A stretch of 59,226 bases of DNA from Achromobacter veterisilvae. Lineage in GTDB: Bacteria; Pseudomonadota; Gammaproteobacteria; Burkholderiales; Burkholderiaceae_B. How positions within the stretch are numbered: the stretch's first letter is position 1; every line of letters starts with the position of its first letter. The position numbers and the translations under genes were made by a program. The notes beneath the pieces were generated by a model that did no database searches, was not told the DNA's origin, and was given only the letters and a program-made list of their open reading frames with translations. The stretch covers positions 1 through 59,226 of the forward strand of contig NZ_UFQC01000039.1 of assembly GCF_900496975.1 (NCBI RefSeq), read 5' to 3'. Of this stretch, positions 7,683-16,164 are shown piece after piece.

Positions 7683-9380
7683 ATGGAACGAATCTGGCAG
7701 AAAAGCTATCCGCCCGGCGTGCCCGCGGAAATCGAGATGGACGGCACGACGACGCTGGTCTCGATCGTCCGCGAAAGCTGCCGCCGCTATGCGGACAAGA
7801 CCGCGTACATCAGTATGGGGCGGCCGATGCGCTACGCGAAACTCGACCGGCTGACCCGCGACTTCGCGGCATGGCTGCACGCCAACGGCCTGCGCCGCGG
7901 CGACCGCGTCGCGCTCATGATGCCCAACCTGCTGCAATACCCCGTATGCCTGTTCGGCGCCCTGCGCGCCGGCTGCGTGGTCGTCAACTGCAACCCGCTC
8001 TACACCGCCCACGAACTCCAGCACCAGTTGGCCGACTCGGGCGCCCGCGCCATCGTGGTGGCCGACAACTTCGCCGCCACCCTGCAAAAGGCCCTGCCCG
8101 GCACCGCCATCGAGCGCGTGCTGGTGACTTCCATCGGGGAACTGCTGGGGCCGTTGAAGGGCCGCCTGGTGGACTTCGCGGTCCGCCGCGTCAAGCGCAT
8201 GGTGCCCGCGTGGTCCCTGCCCGGTTCCACCCGGCTGGGCGATGCGCTGCGCGCGGGGCGCGGCGCCCCCTTCGCCGAAGCGGAACTGGACCAGCGCGAC
8301 CTCGCCTGCCTGCAATACACGGGCGGCACCACCGGCGTGGCCAAGGCGGCCATGCTGACCCACGGCAACCTGGTGGCCAACGTCAGCCAGGCCTATGCCT
8401 GGGTCAGGCCGCTGGTGACCGAGGGCGAGGAATGCGTCGTGACGGCCTTGCCGCTTTATCACATCTTCGCGCTCACCGCGAACTGCCTGACCTTCATGAA
8501 GATGGGCGCGAGCAACCTGCTCATCGTCAACCCGCGGGATATCGCCGGGCTGGTCAGGGAAATGGGCAAGGTGCCGTTTTCCGCCTTCACCGGCGTCAAC
8601 ACGCTGTTTAACGCGCTGCTCAACCACCCGGATTTCGCGCGCCTGGATTTTTCGCGGCTGCGCCTCACGATGGGCGGCGGCATGGCGGTGCAGCGGTCGG
8701 TGGCCGACCGCTGGAAGGCCGTGACCGGCCGGTCGCTGGCGCAGGCCTATGGCCTGACCGAAACTTCGCCGGCGGTCACGATCAACCCGCTGGACGTGCA
8801 GGTCTTCACCGGGTCCATCGGCCTGCCCGTGCCGTCCACCGATCTTTCCATCCGCGACGACGACGGCCGGGAGCTGGGCATCGGCGAACGCGGCGAAATC
8901 TGCGTGCGCGGCCCCCAGGTCACGCAGGGCTACTGGATGCGCCCCGACGAAACCGCGCTGGTCCTGTACCCGGACGGCTTTCTGCGCACGGGCGACATCG
9001 GCTACGTGGACGAGAACGGCTACGTTTTCCTGGTCGACCGCAAGAAGGACATGATCCTCGTGTCGGGCTTCAACGTGTATCCCAACGAGGTCGAGGACGC
9101 GGCCGCGCTGCATCCCGGCGTGAAGGAAGTGGCCGCGGTGGGCGTCCCGGACGAACGCTCGGGCGAGGCCGTCAAGCTGTTCGTCATCCGCAAGGACCCC
9201 GCCCTGGACGCCGAGACCCTGATCGCGCATTGCCGCAAGCATCTGACCGGCTACAAGGTGCCGCGCTACGTCGAGTTCCGCGACGACCTGCCGCGCACCA
9301 ACGTCGGCAAGATCCTGCGCCGCGAACTCAAGCCCGCCGCGCAGCAGACCGAACCGGCGGCATCCTCGGCCAAGCCCTGA
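7683..9380 (+). CDS. fadD: Long-chain-fatty-acid--CoA ligase
   Basis: A 565-residue class I adenylate-forming enzyme that activates fatty acids to acyl-CoA with ATP and CoA. The P-loop-like motif is YTGGTTGVAKAAMLTH; the residue after the conserved Lys is Ala where Gly is more usual. Also seen are the adenine-binding AYGLTETSPAV, the hinge FLRTGDIGYVDENGY, DRKKDMILVSGFNVYP, and the C-terminal catalytic Lys in TNVGKILRREL. It starts 5 bases after the preceding stop, so it is the last gene of the fatty-acid operon. Length matches E. coli FadD. Confidence 0.93.
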   Translation: MERIWQKSYPPGVPAEIEMDGTTTLVSIVRESCRRYADKTAYISMGRPMRYAKLDRLTRDFAAWLHANGLRRGDRVALMMPNLLQYPVCLFGALRAGCVVVNCNPLYTAHELQHQLADSGARAIVVADNFAATLQKALPGTAIERVLVTSIGELLGPLKGRLVDFAVRRVKRMVPAWSLPGSTRLGDALRAGRGAPFAEAELDQRDLACLQYTGGTTGVAKAAMLTHGNLVANVSQAYAWVRPLVTEGEECVVTALPLYHIFALTANCLTFMKMGASNLLIVNPRDIAGLVREMGKVPFSAFTGVNTLFNALLNHPDFARLDFSRLRLTMGGGMAVQRSVADRWKAVTGRSLAQAYGLTETSPAVTINPLDVQVFTGSIGLPVPSTDLSIRDDDGRELGIGERGEICVRGPQVTQGYWMRPDETALVLYPDGFLRTGDIGYVDENGYVFLVDRKKDMILVSGFNVYPNEVEDAAALHPGVKEVAAVGVPDERSGEAVKLFVIRKDPALDAETLIAHCRKHLTGYKVPRYVEFRDDLPRTNVGKILRRELKPAAQQTEPAASSAKP

Positions 9381-9396
9381 GGACGCGGGCGCCGCG

Positions 9397-10965
9397 CTAC
9401 CATTGGCCGAAGAACACGCCGGCCCGCTTGTGCGCGTTGGTCGCCTTTTCCACGGCTTCGTCGCTGATCGTCGTGCGGCGCTTGCCGCGCAGCATCCAGT
9501 CCAGCAGGCGCTGGCGCAGTTCCAGCCGCGTGCCGGCATGCGCGCTGCTGCGGCCGAGGTCCTGGTATTCGTCGGGATCGGCATGCAGGTCGAAGAGCTG
9601 CTCGGGCTCGTCCAGCCAGTACACGTAGCGCCATCGGTCCGTCCGGACCGACCAGGCGCGGGCGTTCTGCGGCGTCTTGCCGCGCAGGACGCGCGCCTGG
9701 CGGAAGCTGTAGTCCAGTTCCGAGAACACGCAGTCCCGCCACGGCGCGGCGCCGTCCCCGCCATGCAGCAGCGTCTGAAGCTCCCGGCCCTCCAGCCGGT
9801 GCCTGGGTCCGGGCGTTCCCAGCGCGCGCAGCACCGTGGGCACCAGGTCCACGCTTTCGACCATGTCGTCCAGCACCTGGCCGCGCGTGGCGTCGGCCTC
9901 GACCGACGGATCCATCACGATGAAGGGCACGCGCTGCACGGTGTCGTAGAACAGTTCTTTTTCGCCCAGCCAGTGGTCGCCCAGGAAGTCGCCGTGGTCC
10001 GCCGTGAACACGATGAGCGTGTTCTGCATCAGGCCGGCGCTTTCCATGTAGTCGAACAGCCGGCCCAGGTGGTCGTCCAGTTGCCGGATCAACCCCTGGT
10101 AGGCGGGCCGCACCACGCGCACGCACTCGTCGGTGGAGAAACTGACGCTTTCTTCCTGCTGCCGGTAGGCCGCCACGACCGGATGCGCGTCCGTCAGTTC
10201 TTCGCGGCTGCGCCGCACCGGCAGGCACTGGTCGGCCGTATAGCGCCGGTGGTAGGGCGCCGGCGCCATGTACGGCCAATGCGGCTTTACGTAGCTCAGG
10301 TGCAGCACCCAGGGCTGGCCGCCGCGCCGCTTCATGAAGTCCAGCGCCTGGTCCGTCATGTAGGCGGTCTCGGAGTGCGGCTCCGCCACGCGCGAGGGCA
10401 GGTGCACGTTGCGCATGTTCCAGCCGCTGACGACGCGGCCGTCCTCAGCCACCCCGGCGATGACGTAGTCGGTCCAGGGATCGGCGCTGTCGTAGCCGTG
10501 GCGGCGCAGGAAGGCCGGATACCCGCTTTCGTCGCCGGGCGTGTGGTGGCCGTCGTAGCGGTCCAGTTCGGTGAAGCCGCCGCGGGCGAGCAGGACGCCC
10601 AGCTCGGAGGCCCCGTCGATGGCCAGCCGCTCCATGCCGGCCTTGTCCGGAATGATGTGCGTCTTGCCGGCCAGCGCCAGGTCGCGCCCCTGCCCCGCCA
10701 GGTATTCGCCCAGCGTGATTTCGTTCACGGACAGGGGTACCCGGTTCCAGGTCGCGCCGTGGCGCGACGGATAACGGCCCGTGTAGTAGCTCATGCGCGA
10801 AGGGCCGCAGACGCCCGAATTCACGAAGGCGCGCTCGAAGCGCGTGCCGCGCGCCGCCAGCGCGTCCAGGCTGGGCGTCCGCAGATACGGATGGCCGTAG
10901 CAACTCAGGTGGTCGGCCCGCAGTTGGTCCGCCATGATGAACAACACATTCTGCACCGTGCTCAT
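9397..10965 (-). CDS. Type I sulfatase / phosphonate monoester hydrolase family, cytoplasmic
   Basis: A 522-residue alkaline-phosphatase-superfamily hydrolase. It has N-terminal metal ligands in FIMADQLRADHLSCYG, the formylglycine motif C53-G-P-S-R followed by MSYYTGR, a LAGKTHI lysine/histidine pair, and a second metal site FTADHGDFLGDH. The Cys would need conversion to formylglycine by a maturase not seen in this window. No signal peptide is present, so the ester is cleaved inside the cell. It starts 8 bases after the Bug receptor gene, with which it forms an operon; the receptor may bind the sulfate or phosphonate ester. Choline-sulfatase and phosphonate-monoester-hydrolase activities cannot be told apart by eye. 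Confidence 0.87.
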   Translation of the reverse strand: MSTVQNVLFIMADQLRADHLSCYGHPYLRTPSLDALAARGTRFERAFVNSGVCGPSRMSYYTGRYPSRHGATWNRVPLSVNEITLGEYLAGQGRDLALAGKTHIIPDKAGMERLAIDGASELGVLLARGGFTELDRYDGHHTPGDESGYPAFLRRHGYDSADPWTDYVIAGVAEDGRVVSGWNMRNVHLPSRVAEPHSETAYMTDQALDFMKRRGGQPWVLHLSYVKPHWPYMAPAPYHRRYTADQCLPVRRSREELTDAHPVVAAYRQQEESVSFSTDECVRVVRPAYQGLIRQLDDHLGRLFDYMESAGLMQNTLIVFTADHGDFLGDHWLGEKELFYDTVQRVPFIVMDPSVEADATRGQVLDDMVESVDLVPTVLRALGTPGPRHRLEGRELQTLLHGGDGAAPWRDCVFSELDYSFRQARVLRGKTPQNARAWSVRTDRWRYVYWLDEPEQLFDLHADPDEYQDLGRSSAHAGTRLELRQRLLDWMLRGKRRTTISDEAVEKATNAHKRAGVFFGQW

Positions 10966-10973
10966 CGCCGCTC

Positions 10974-11948
10974 CTATTGCTCCGCCTTGAAGCCGGAGGC
11001 GCGCACCACGGGTTCCCATTGCTCGCGGTAGGCCGCCAGCGCATCGGCGGTGCCGCGCGCGTCCAGGGACACCGGCTCCAGGTAGGCGGCGCGCACGGCT
11101 TCCTGCATGGCGGGCTCGCCCAGGATGGCCGCGATGTCCGCGCCCAGGCGTCCAATCTTGGCCTGCGGCATCGCCGCCGGCGCAAAGAATGCGTTCCAGC
11201 CGTCGGCCGCGAGATTCACGCCCCCTTCGCGGAACGTCGGCACGTCCTTCAGTTCGGCGTCGCGCGCGTCGCCCGAGACGGCCAGGATCCGGATCTTGCC
11301 GGCGCGGTGCTGCGGCAGCAGGGTATCCAGCGTGTCGATGCCCTGCGGCAGGATGCCGCCTATCAGTTCGGAGATCAGCGGCGCCGAGCCGCGGTAGCCG
11401 ACCACTTCCGGCTCCTGGCCGATCTCGCGGCCCAGCATCAGCGCGAAGAAATGCGGCAGGCTGCCCGTGGCCGGCACGCCCACGGTGAATTGCCCGGGGT
11501 GCGCCCGCAGCCACTGCCGCATGCCGGCCAGGTCCTGGATCGGCGAACCGGCGGAGACGGCCAGCGCGAACTTGTAGCGGCTGACCAGCGATACCGGCTT
11601 GAAGTCGCGCTGGGCATCGTAGCCGGGCTGGGCATAGACCAGCGGCGCCACCACCATGACCGCCGGGTTCGCCAGCATCAGCACGTTCTGGCCGGGCGCG
11701 GCCGCATGCAGGCCCTGTGCCGCGATCCGGCCGCCCGCGCCCGTCTTGTTCTCGACCACGACGGGCACGCCGACCCGTTCCTTCAGGCGGTCGGCGACCA
11801 GCCGCGCAATGCGGTCGGAACTGCCGCCCGGCGGATATCCCACCACGATCGTCAGCGCCCCGTCCAGCGGGGCCTGCTCCGCACAGGCCAGCGGCACGGT
11901 GCCCGCCAGCGTTGCCGCGACCGCGGCGCCTGCCATCCATTTACGCAT
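10974..11948 (-). CDS. Bug/TctC-family periplasmic solute-binding protein
   Basis: A 324-residue receptor with a signal peptide (cleavage near ACA-EQAPLDG). The Bug signature follows: TIVVGYPPGGSSDRIARLVADRL, VVVENKTGAGGRIAAQ, and a PLISELIGGILPQGIDT segment in the second lobe. Bug proteins bind carboxylated or other small organic solutes for TctAB-type transporters, but no TctA/TctB membrane genes occur nearby, making it an orphan receptor. It is the first gene of a minus-strand pair with the sulfatase and is divergent from a MarR regulator at 12103. Confidence 0.9.
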   Translation of the reverse strand: MRKWMAGAAVAATLAGTVPLACAEQAPLDGALTIVVGYPPGGSSDRIARLVADRLKERVGVPVVVENKTGAGGRIAAQGLHAAAPGQNVLMLANPAVMVVAPLVYAQPGYDAQRDFKPVSLVSRYKFALAVSAGSPIQDLAGMRQWLRAHPGQFTVGVPATGSLPHFFALMLGREIGQEPEVVGYRGSAPLISELIGGILPQGIDTLDTLLPQHRAGKIRILAVSGDARDAELKDVPTFREGGVNLAADGWNAFFAPAAMPQAKIGRLGADIAAILGEPAMQEAVRAAYLEPVSLDARGTADALAAYREQWEPVVRASGFKAEQ

Positions 11949-12102
11949 CGTCTTCTCCTGGAGACAGCGGCCCGCTGTCGATTGTGCTTGTCACTGCCCG
12001 GCCGGTTCCCAAATAGGAAAATTGAATTTAGCAACGGGAGCATTTGTTGATCTAATCCAGGACTTCCCATAACGATATGCGGCGCGTCAAAGAGGAGCAG
12101 CC

Positions 12103-12627
12103 ATGCCGACCGTCCCCCCGTCCGGCCAACGCCACCTTGAGGACATGTTGATGTACCGGCTGTACCAGGCCTGGGCGCAATCCAATCCGGTCTTCCTGCG
12201 CCTGTGCGAAGGGCGGTTCGGCATCACGCGCCGCGAATGGCGCATCCTGGCCTGCGCCGTCGAAGGCGGCATCATGAGTTCGGCCGAACTGGCCGCCGCC
12301 GCCAAGCTCGACCTGGCGCGCACGTCGCGCACCCTGGGCGCGCTATGCGAAAAAGGCTGGCTGCGCCGCCTGCACGACAGCGCCGACCGCCGCGTGGTGC
12401 GCGTGGAGGCGACGGCCGAGGGCCTCGCCCGCTACGAGGCCCTGCTGCCCGAAGTCTCGCGGCTGAACGACCTGCTGGTGCAGGACCTGAGCGACGCCGA
12501 GGTCGCCCTGCTGCGCGGCTTCCTCGGCCGCATCGAACAGCGCGGACGCCGCATGGCGGAAGACAACATCGTCGCGGAAAAAGCCAGCCGCCGCGAAGGC
12601 GGCACGCGCCGGGCCCGATACGCCTGA
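12103..12627 (+). CDS. MarR-family transcriptional regulator
   Basis: A 174-residue winged-helix protein preceded by AGAGGAG (about 12090-12096). The MarR fold is visible: an N-terminal dimerisation helix, EWRILACAVEGGIMSSAELAAAAKLDLARTSRTL as the HTH, and the wing RRLHDSADRRVVRVEATAEG with the conserved D-x-R motif. It is divergent from the Bug-sulfatase pair across a 154-base gap, so it most likely controls that pair in response to its substrate. The C-terminal 15 residues are Arg-rich and poorly conserved in character. Confidence 0.87.
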   Translation: MPTVPPSGQRHLEDMLMYRLYQAWAQSNPVFLRLCEGRFGITRREWRILACAVEGGIMSSAELAAAAKLDLARTSRTLGALCEKGWLRRLHDSADRRVVRVEATAEGLARYEALLPEVSRLNDLLVQDLSDAEVALLRGFLGRIEQRGRRMAEDNIVAEKASRREGGTRRARYA

Positions 12628-12723
12628 GGCGGGGCTGTCGCGCCGCGCCAACAAACGGCGGCCGATATCGCTGCCATGCGAACGATCCGCAAACCGCTGA
12701 TAGCACGGCGCTTTTTCCGTATT

Positions 12724-12756
12724 GCCCTGCGAACCGCCCCCGCGCCGCAGGGCTTT
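12724..12756 (+). terminator. Candidate rho-independent terminator after marR
   Basis: GCCCTGCG (12724-12731) and CGCAGGGC (12746-12753) form a perfect 8-bp stem followed by TTTCTT. It lies about 97 bases downstream of the marR stop and before the Fur box, separating the two units. The loop is long (14 nt), so strength is uncertain. Confidence 0.5.
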
Positions 12757-12804
12757 CTTACATCTGGGATCGGCCCGTTTCCTGACATGCGCCTGGCATT
12801 CAAT

Positions 12805-12819
12805 TAATAATAATTATCG
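12805..12819 (+). promoter_or_regulatory. Fur box
   Basis: TAATAATAATTATCG matches the 15-bp Fur core TGATAATnATTATCA at 12 of 14 defined positions. It lies in a short AT-rich island 57 bases before the preferred start of the siderophore receptor, so the receptor should be repressed by Fur with iron. Confidence 0.75.
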
Positions 12820-12875
12820 CTTCTATTTGTATGTTCAATCGGCTGCCATCCACCCGCGGCCGCTGGGGAGATCTC

Positions 12876-14993
12876 TTGAACCACCATCCTTACCCGGCCG
12901 CCCGGCGCGCGCGGCCGCAGGCCCTGTTGCCCATCGCCGCCGCACTGGCCGCCTGCCTGGGCGCGCCGGCGCGGGCCCAGCCCGCCCAGCCCACCACCGT
13001 CCTGCCCGCCGTGCAGGTCACCGGCACGGGCGAAACCGCCACCGGCCCGGTCGAGGGATACGTGGCCACGCGCAGTTCCGCCGGCACCAAGACCGACACG
13101 CCGCTGTCGGAAACGCCCCAGGCCATCACCGTGATCCCGCGCGACCAGATCGTGGACCAGGGCGCGCAGAACATCCAGGACACCATGAACTATGCCGCCG
13201 GGGTGCGGCCGAACGCCTACGGCGTAGACAACCGCGCCGACTACGTGCGCATCCGCGGGGTCGAGCCGGTCCAGTACCTGGACGGCCTGCGCCAGTATTT
13301 CAGCTTCAACAATCCGCGCACCGAGGTGTACGCGATGGAACGCGTGGAAGTGCTGCGCGGCCCCTCGTCCATGCTGTACGGACAGGGCAGCACCGGCGGC
13401 ATCGTCAACCTGGTCAGCAAGCGCCCCCAGGCGGAAACGCAGCGCGAGATCGGCGTAATGCTGGGCAACCACAACCGCCGCGAGATCCAGGCCGACCTGA
13501 CGGGCCCGGCCAGCGAAGACGGCCAGTGGCTGTACCGCGTCGTCGCCGTGGGCCGCGACAGCGACACCCAGGTCCAGCACGCGCCGGACGACCGCCTGAT
13601 GCTGGCGCCGTCGCTGACGTGGCGCCCCAGCGCCGCCACCTCGCTGACGTTCCAGGCCACCTGGCAGAAAGACCGCGCGGGCACGACGCAATCGTTCCTT
13701 CCGTGGAGCGGTTCGGTGCAGGAGAATCCCAACGGCCGCATCCCGACGCGGCGCTTCGCGAGCGAGCCCGGCTTCGACGCCTACGACACCGAGCAATTCA
13801 GCGTGGGCTGGCTGTTCGAACACCAGTTCAACGACACCTGGAAAGTCCGCCAGAACTTCCGCAACACGGTCAGCAGCGTCGACTACAAGACGCTCTATCC
13901 CAACGTGTACGGCGACCGCCGCGGCGATTCGTACATCGATCCGGAACAACAGACCGTCGACCGCATCTTCTACGTCAACAAGCCGCGCATGCGCACCCTG
14001 CTGGCCGACCAGAACCTGGAAGGCAAGCTGAACTGGGGCCGCGCCGAACACACGGTGATCTTCGGCATGGACTATTCGCGCTACCGCGAAACCGGCAAGA
14101 CGGCCAGCGGCCTGGGTTCGCCGCTGAACCTGTTCCATCCGGAATACGGCAACGTGCCCGAGTACGAACTGTCGGACACGCCCAAGCTGAACCAGCAGCA
14201 ACTGGGCTTCTACGCGCAGGACCAGATCAAGTTCGACAAGAACTGGATCTTCCTGGCGGGCATCCGCCGCGACCGCGCGGACAGCACCTCCGAGGGCCAG
14301 GACCGGGAAACCGACCTGGCCACCACCAAGCGCTTCGGCCTGATGTACGCCGCCGACAACGGCTGGTCGCCCTACCTGAGCTACAGCGAATCGTTCACGC
14401 CGATCGCGGGCGCCGACTTCTACAACCAGCGCTGGAAGCCGATGCGCGGCAAGCAGGTGGAGGCCGGCATCAAGTACCTGCCGAAGGATGCCGACATCGA
14501 GTTCACCGCGGCCGCCTACGACCTGCGCGAGAAGAACCGCCAGACCAACGATCCCGACAACCCCAACAACCAACTGCAGGCCGGCAAGACGCGCACGCGC
14601 GGCGTGGAACTGGAACTGCGCGGCCGCGTCACCAGGGAACTGGACGTGATCGCCAACTACATCTACACCGACCTGGACCCGCAACTGGAGGCCCAGCCCA
14701 AACATATGGCGTCCATGTGGGGCAAGTACCGCTTCGCGCTGGCCGGCCAGCCCGGCTTCGCGGTGGGCGCCGGCGTGCGCTACCTGTCGGCGTTCCGCGA
14801 TGGCGGCGCGCCCGAAACGCCCGCCGTCACGCTGTTCGACGCCATGCTCAGCTACGACAACGGCCCGTGGCGCTACGCCCTCAACGTGAACAACATCGCG
14901 GACCGCACGTACGAGGTGGTCTGCCTGGACCGCGGCGACTGCTTCTACGGCGCCCGCCGCACGGTCATGCTCAGCGGCGCCTACCGCTTCTAG
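12876..14993 (+). CDS. TonB-dependent siderophore receptor
   Basis: About 705 residues. The TTG at 12876 is preferred: GGGGAG (12865-12870) is 5 nt upstream, and the product then starts with an Arg-rich signal peptide cleaved near ARA-QPAQPTT. An in-frame ATG at 12831 has no ribosome site and lies only 12 bases after the Fur box. The plug domain runs from about residue 40 to 180 (TPLSETPQAITVIPRDQI, then ERVEVLRGPSSMLYGQGSTGG), followed by a 22-strand barrel ending in SGAYRF. These are ferric-siderophore receptor features; the ligand is not deducible. No siderophore synthesis or sigma/anti-sigma genes are adjacent, so it may take up a foreign siderophore. Confidence 0.92.
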   Translation: MNHHPYPAARRARPQALLPIAAALAACLGAPARAQPAQPTTVLPAVQVTGTGETATGPVEGYVATRSSAGTKTDTPLSETPQAITVIPRDQIVDQGAQNIQDTMNYAAGVRPNAYGVDNRADYVRIRGVEPVQYLDGLRQYFSFNNPRTEVYAMERVEVLRGPSSMLYGQGSTGGIVNLVSKRPQAETQREIGVMLGNHNRREIQADLTGPASEDGQWLYRVVAVGRDSDTQVQHAPDDRLMLAPSLTWRPSAATSLTFQATWQKDRAGTTQSFLPWSGSVQENPNGRIPTRRFASEPGFDAYDTEQFSVGWLFEHQFNDTWKVRQNFRNTVSSVDYKTLYPNVYGDRRGDSYIDPEQQTVDRIFYVNKPRMRTLLADQNLEGKLNWGRAEHTVIFGMDYSRYRETGKTASGLGSPLNLFHPEYGNVPEYELSDTPKLNQQQLGFYAQDQIKFDKNWIFLAGIRRDRADSTSEGQDRETDLATTKRFGLMYAADNGWSPYLSYSESFTPIAGADFYNQRWKPMRGKQVEAGIKYLPKDADIEFTAAAYDLREKNRQTNDPDNPNNQLQAGKTRTRGVELELRGRVTRELDVIANYIYTDLDPQLEAQPKHMASMWGKYRFALAGQPGFAVGAGVRYLSAFRDGGAPETPAVTLFDAMLSYDNGPWRYALNVNNIADRTYEVVCLDRGDCFYGARRTVMLSGAYRF

Positions 14994-15022
14994 CGCCGGC
15001 CCGCCCGCTCCGGGACGGGAAA

Positions 15023-15051
15023 ACCTGTACGTACATGCTGTACGTACAGGT
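15023..15051. promoter_or_regulatory. Perfect 13-bp inverted repeat, probable GntR/UTRA operator
   Basis: ACCTGTACGTACA (15023-15035), spacer TGC, then TGTACGTACAGGT (15039-15051): a perfect 29-nt palindrome with odd centre. It lies 82 bases before the first gene of the acid-sugar operon, whose last gene encodes a GntR/UTRA regulator. A TACACT hexamer at 15053-15058 could be the -10, putting the palindrome over the -35 region and suggesting repression. Promoter assignment is tentative. Confidence 0.75.
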
Positions 15052-15132
15052 GTACACTACGGTTTTTCAACCGCCCGACAGACGCGCGCATGAACGTCTG
15101 CAACCACAAAAACCGTCCTGGAGACTCCGACT

Positions 15133-16164
15133 GTGTCGAACGAAACTTCCCGCTCGCCCCTTTTTGGCATGATGCAGAAAATCCCCGGTGGATTGATGCT
15201 GGTGCCGCTGATCCTGGGTTCCCTGATCGGCACCTTCGCCCCTGACGCGCTGACCATCGGCGGTTTCACCACCGCCCTGTTCAAGAACAGCGCCATGCCG
15301 CTGATCGCGCTGCTGATCTTCGCGACCGGCACGCAGGTCAACACCCGCACCGGCGGCCCCATCCTGGCCACCGCCGGCACCATCCTGCTGATGAAAACCA
15401 TCGTGCCCGCCACCCTCATCATCATCCTGGGCAGCTACGTGGGCCTGGACGGTGTGTTCGGCATCTCGATCCTGGCGATGCTCGCGGCCTTCGACAACAG
15501 CAACGGCGGCCTGTGGCTGGCCTACACCGGCCAATACGGCGACGCCCGCGACCGCGGCGCCTACGTGGCCAGCGCGATCAACGACGGCCCCTTCTTCAGC
15601 CTGCTGTTCCTGGGCGCGTCCGGCATGGCCGACATTCCGATGATCGCCCTGGTGGCGGCGCTGGTGCCGTTCCTGCTGGGCGTGCTCGTCGGCAACCTGG
15701 ATCCCAAGTGGCGCGACGTGCTCAAGCCCGTGCCCAACATCGTCATCCCGTTCTTCGCCTTCGCGCTGGGCACCGGCATCAACCTGGGCGCGGTCATCAG
15801 CGGCGGCTTCAGCGGCCTGCTCCTGGGCCTGGTCATCAGCCCCATCACGGGCGGCCTGGTCTACCTGGGCTATCGCCTGATCCTGCGTCGCGGCGGCAAG
15901 AGCGGCCTGGGCTTCGCGGCCGGCACCACCGCCGGCAACGCCATCGCCACGCCCGCCGTAGTCGCGGCCGCCGACCCCAACTTCCAGCAGTACGTGTCGG
16001 CCGCCACCGCGCAGGTCGCCGCCTGCGTGCTGATCAGTTCCATCCTGGCGCCGGTGCTGGCCTCGTACTTCCTCAAGCGGGCGGGTGAACTCAAGTCCGA
16101 GGACGCGGACGCGCCGGAGGGCCTGCCCGCCGGCCTGCGCGAAGCGCGCGGGGAGGCGCTTTGA
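15133..16164 (+). CDS. 2-keto-3-deoxygluconate permease (KdgT) family transporter
   Basis: A 343-residue inner-membrane protein with about ten hydrophobic segments, starting at GTG 15133. The N terminus (IPGGLMLVPLILGSLIGTFAP) and the conserved AAFDNSNGGLWLAYTGQYG and FALGTGINLGAVISGGFSG segments mark the KdgT family, proton symporters of acid sugars. The last ~25 residues form a charged cytoplasmic tail. Its stop overlaps the start of the DUF1537 kinase by 4 bases, so it is coupled to the kinase and probably imports the kinase's four-carbon acid-sugar substrate rather than KDG itself. Confidence 0.88.
   Translation: MSNETSRSPLFGMMQKIPGGLMLVPLILGSLIGTFAPDALTIGGFTTALFKNSAMPLIALLIFATGTQVNTRTGGPILATAGTILLMKTIVPATLIIILGSYVGLDGVFGISILAMLAAFDNSNGGLWLAYTGQYGDARDRGAYVASAINDGPFFSLLFLGASGMADIPMIALVAALVPFLLGVLVGNLDPKWRDVLKPVPNIVIPFFAFALGTGINLGAVISGGFSGLLLGLVISPITGGLVYLGYRLILRRGGKSGLGFAAGTTAGNAIATPAVVAAADPNFQQYVSAATAQVAACVLISSILAPVLASYFLKRAGELKSEDADAPEGLPAGLREARGEAL

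Noticed and set aside
12001..12060. TTCC-N6-GGAA and a CAAC/GTTG pair before marR as a MarR operator
   Set aside because: Arms are only 4 bp and the two candidates do not support each other; the region surely holds divergent promoters but the operator cannot be chosen by eye.
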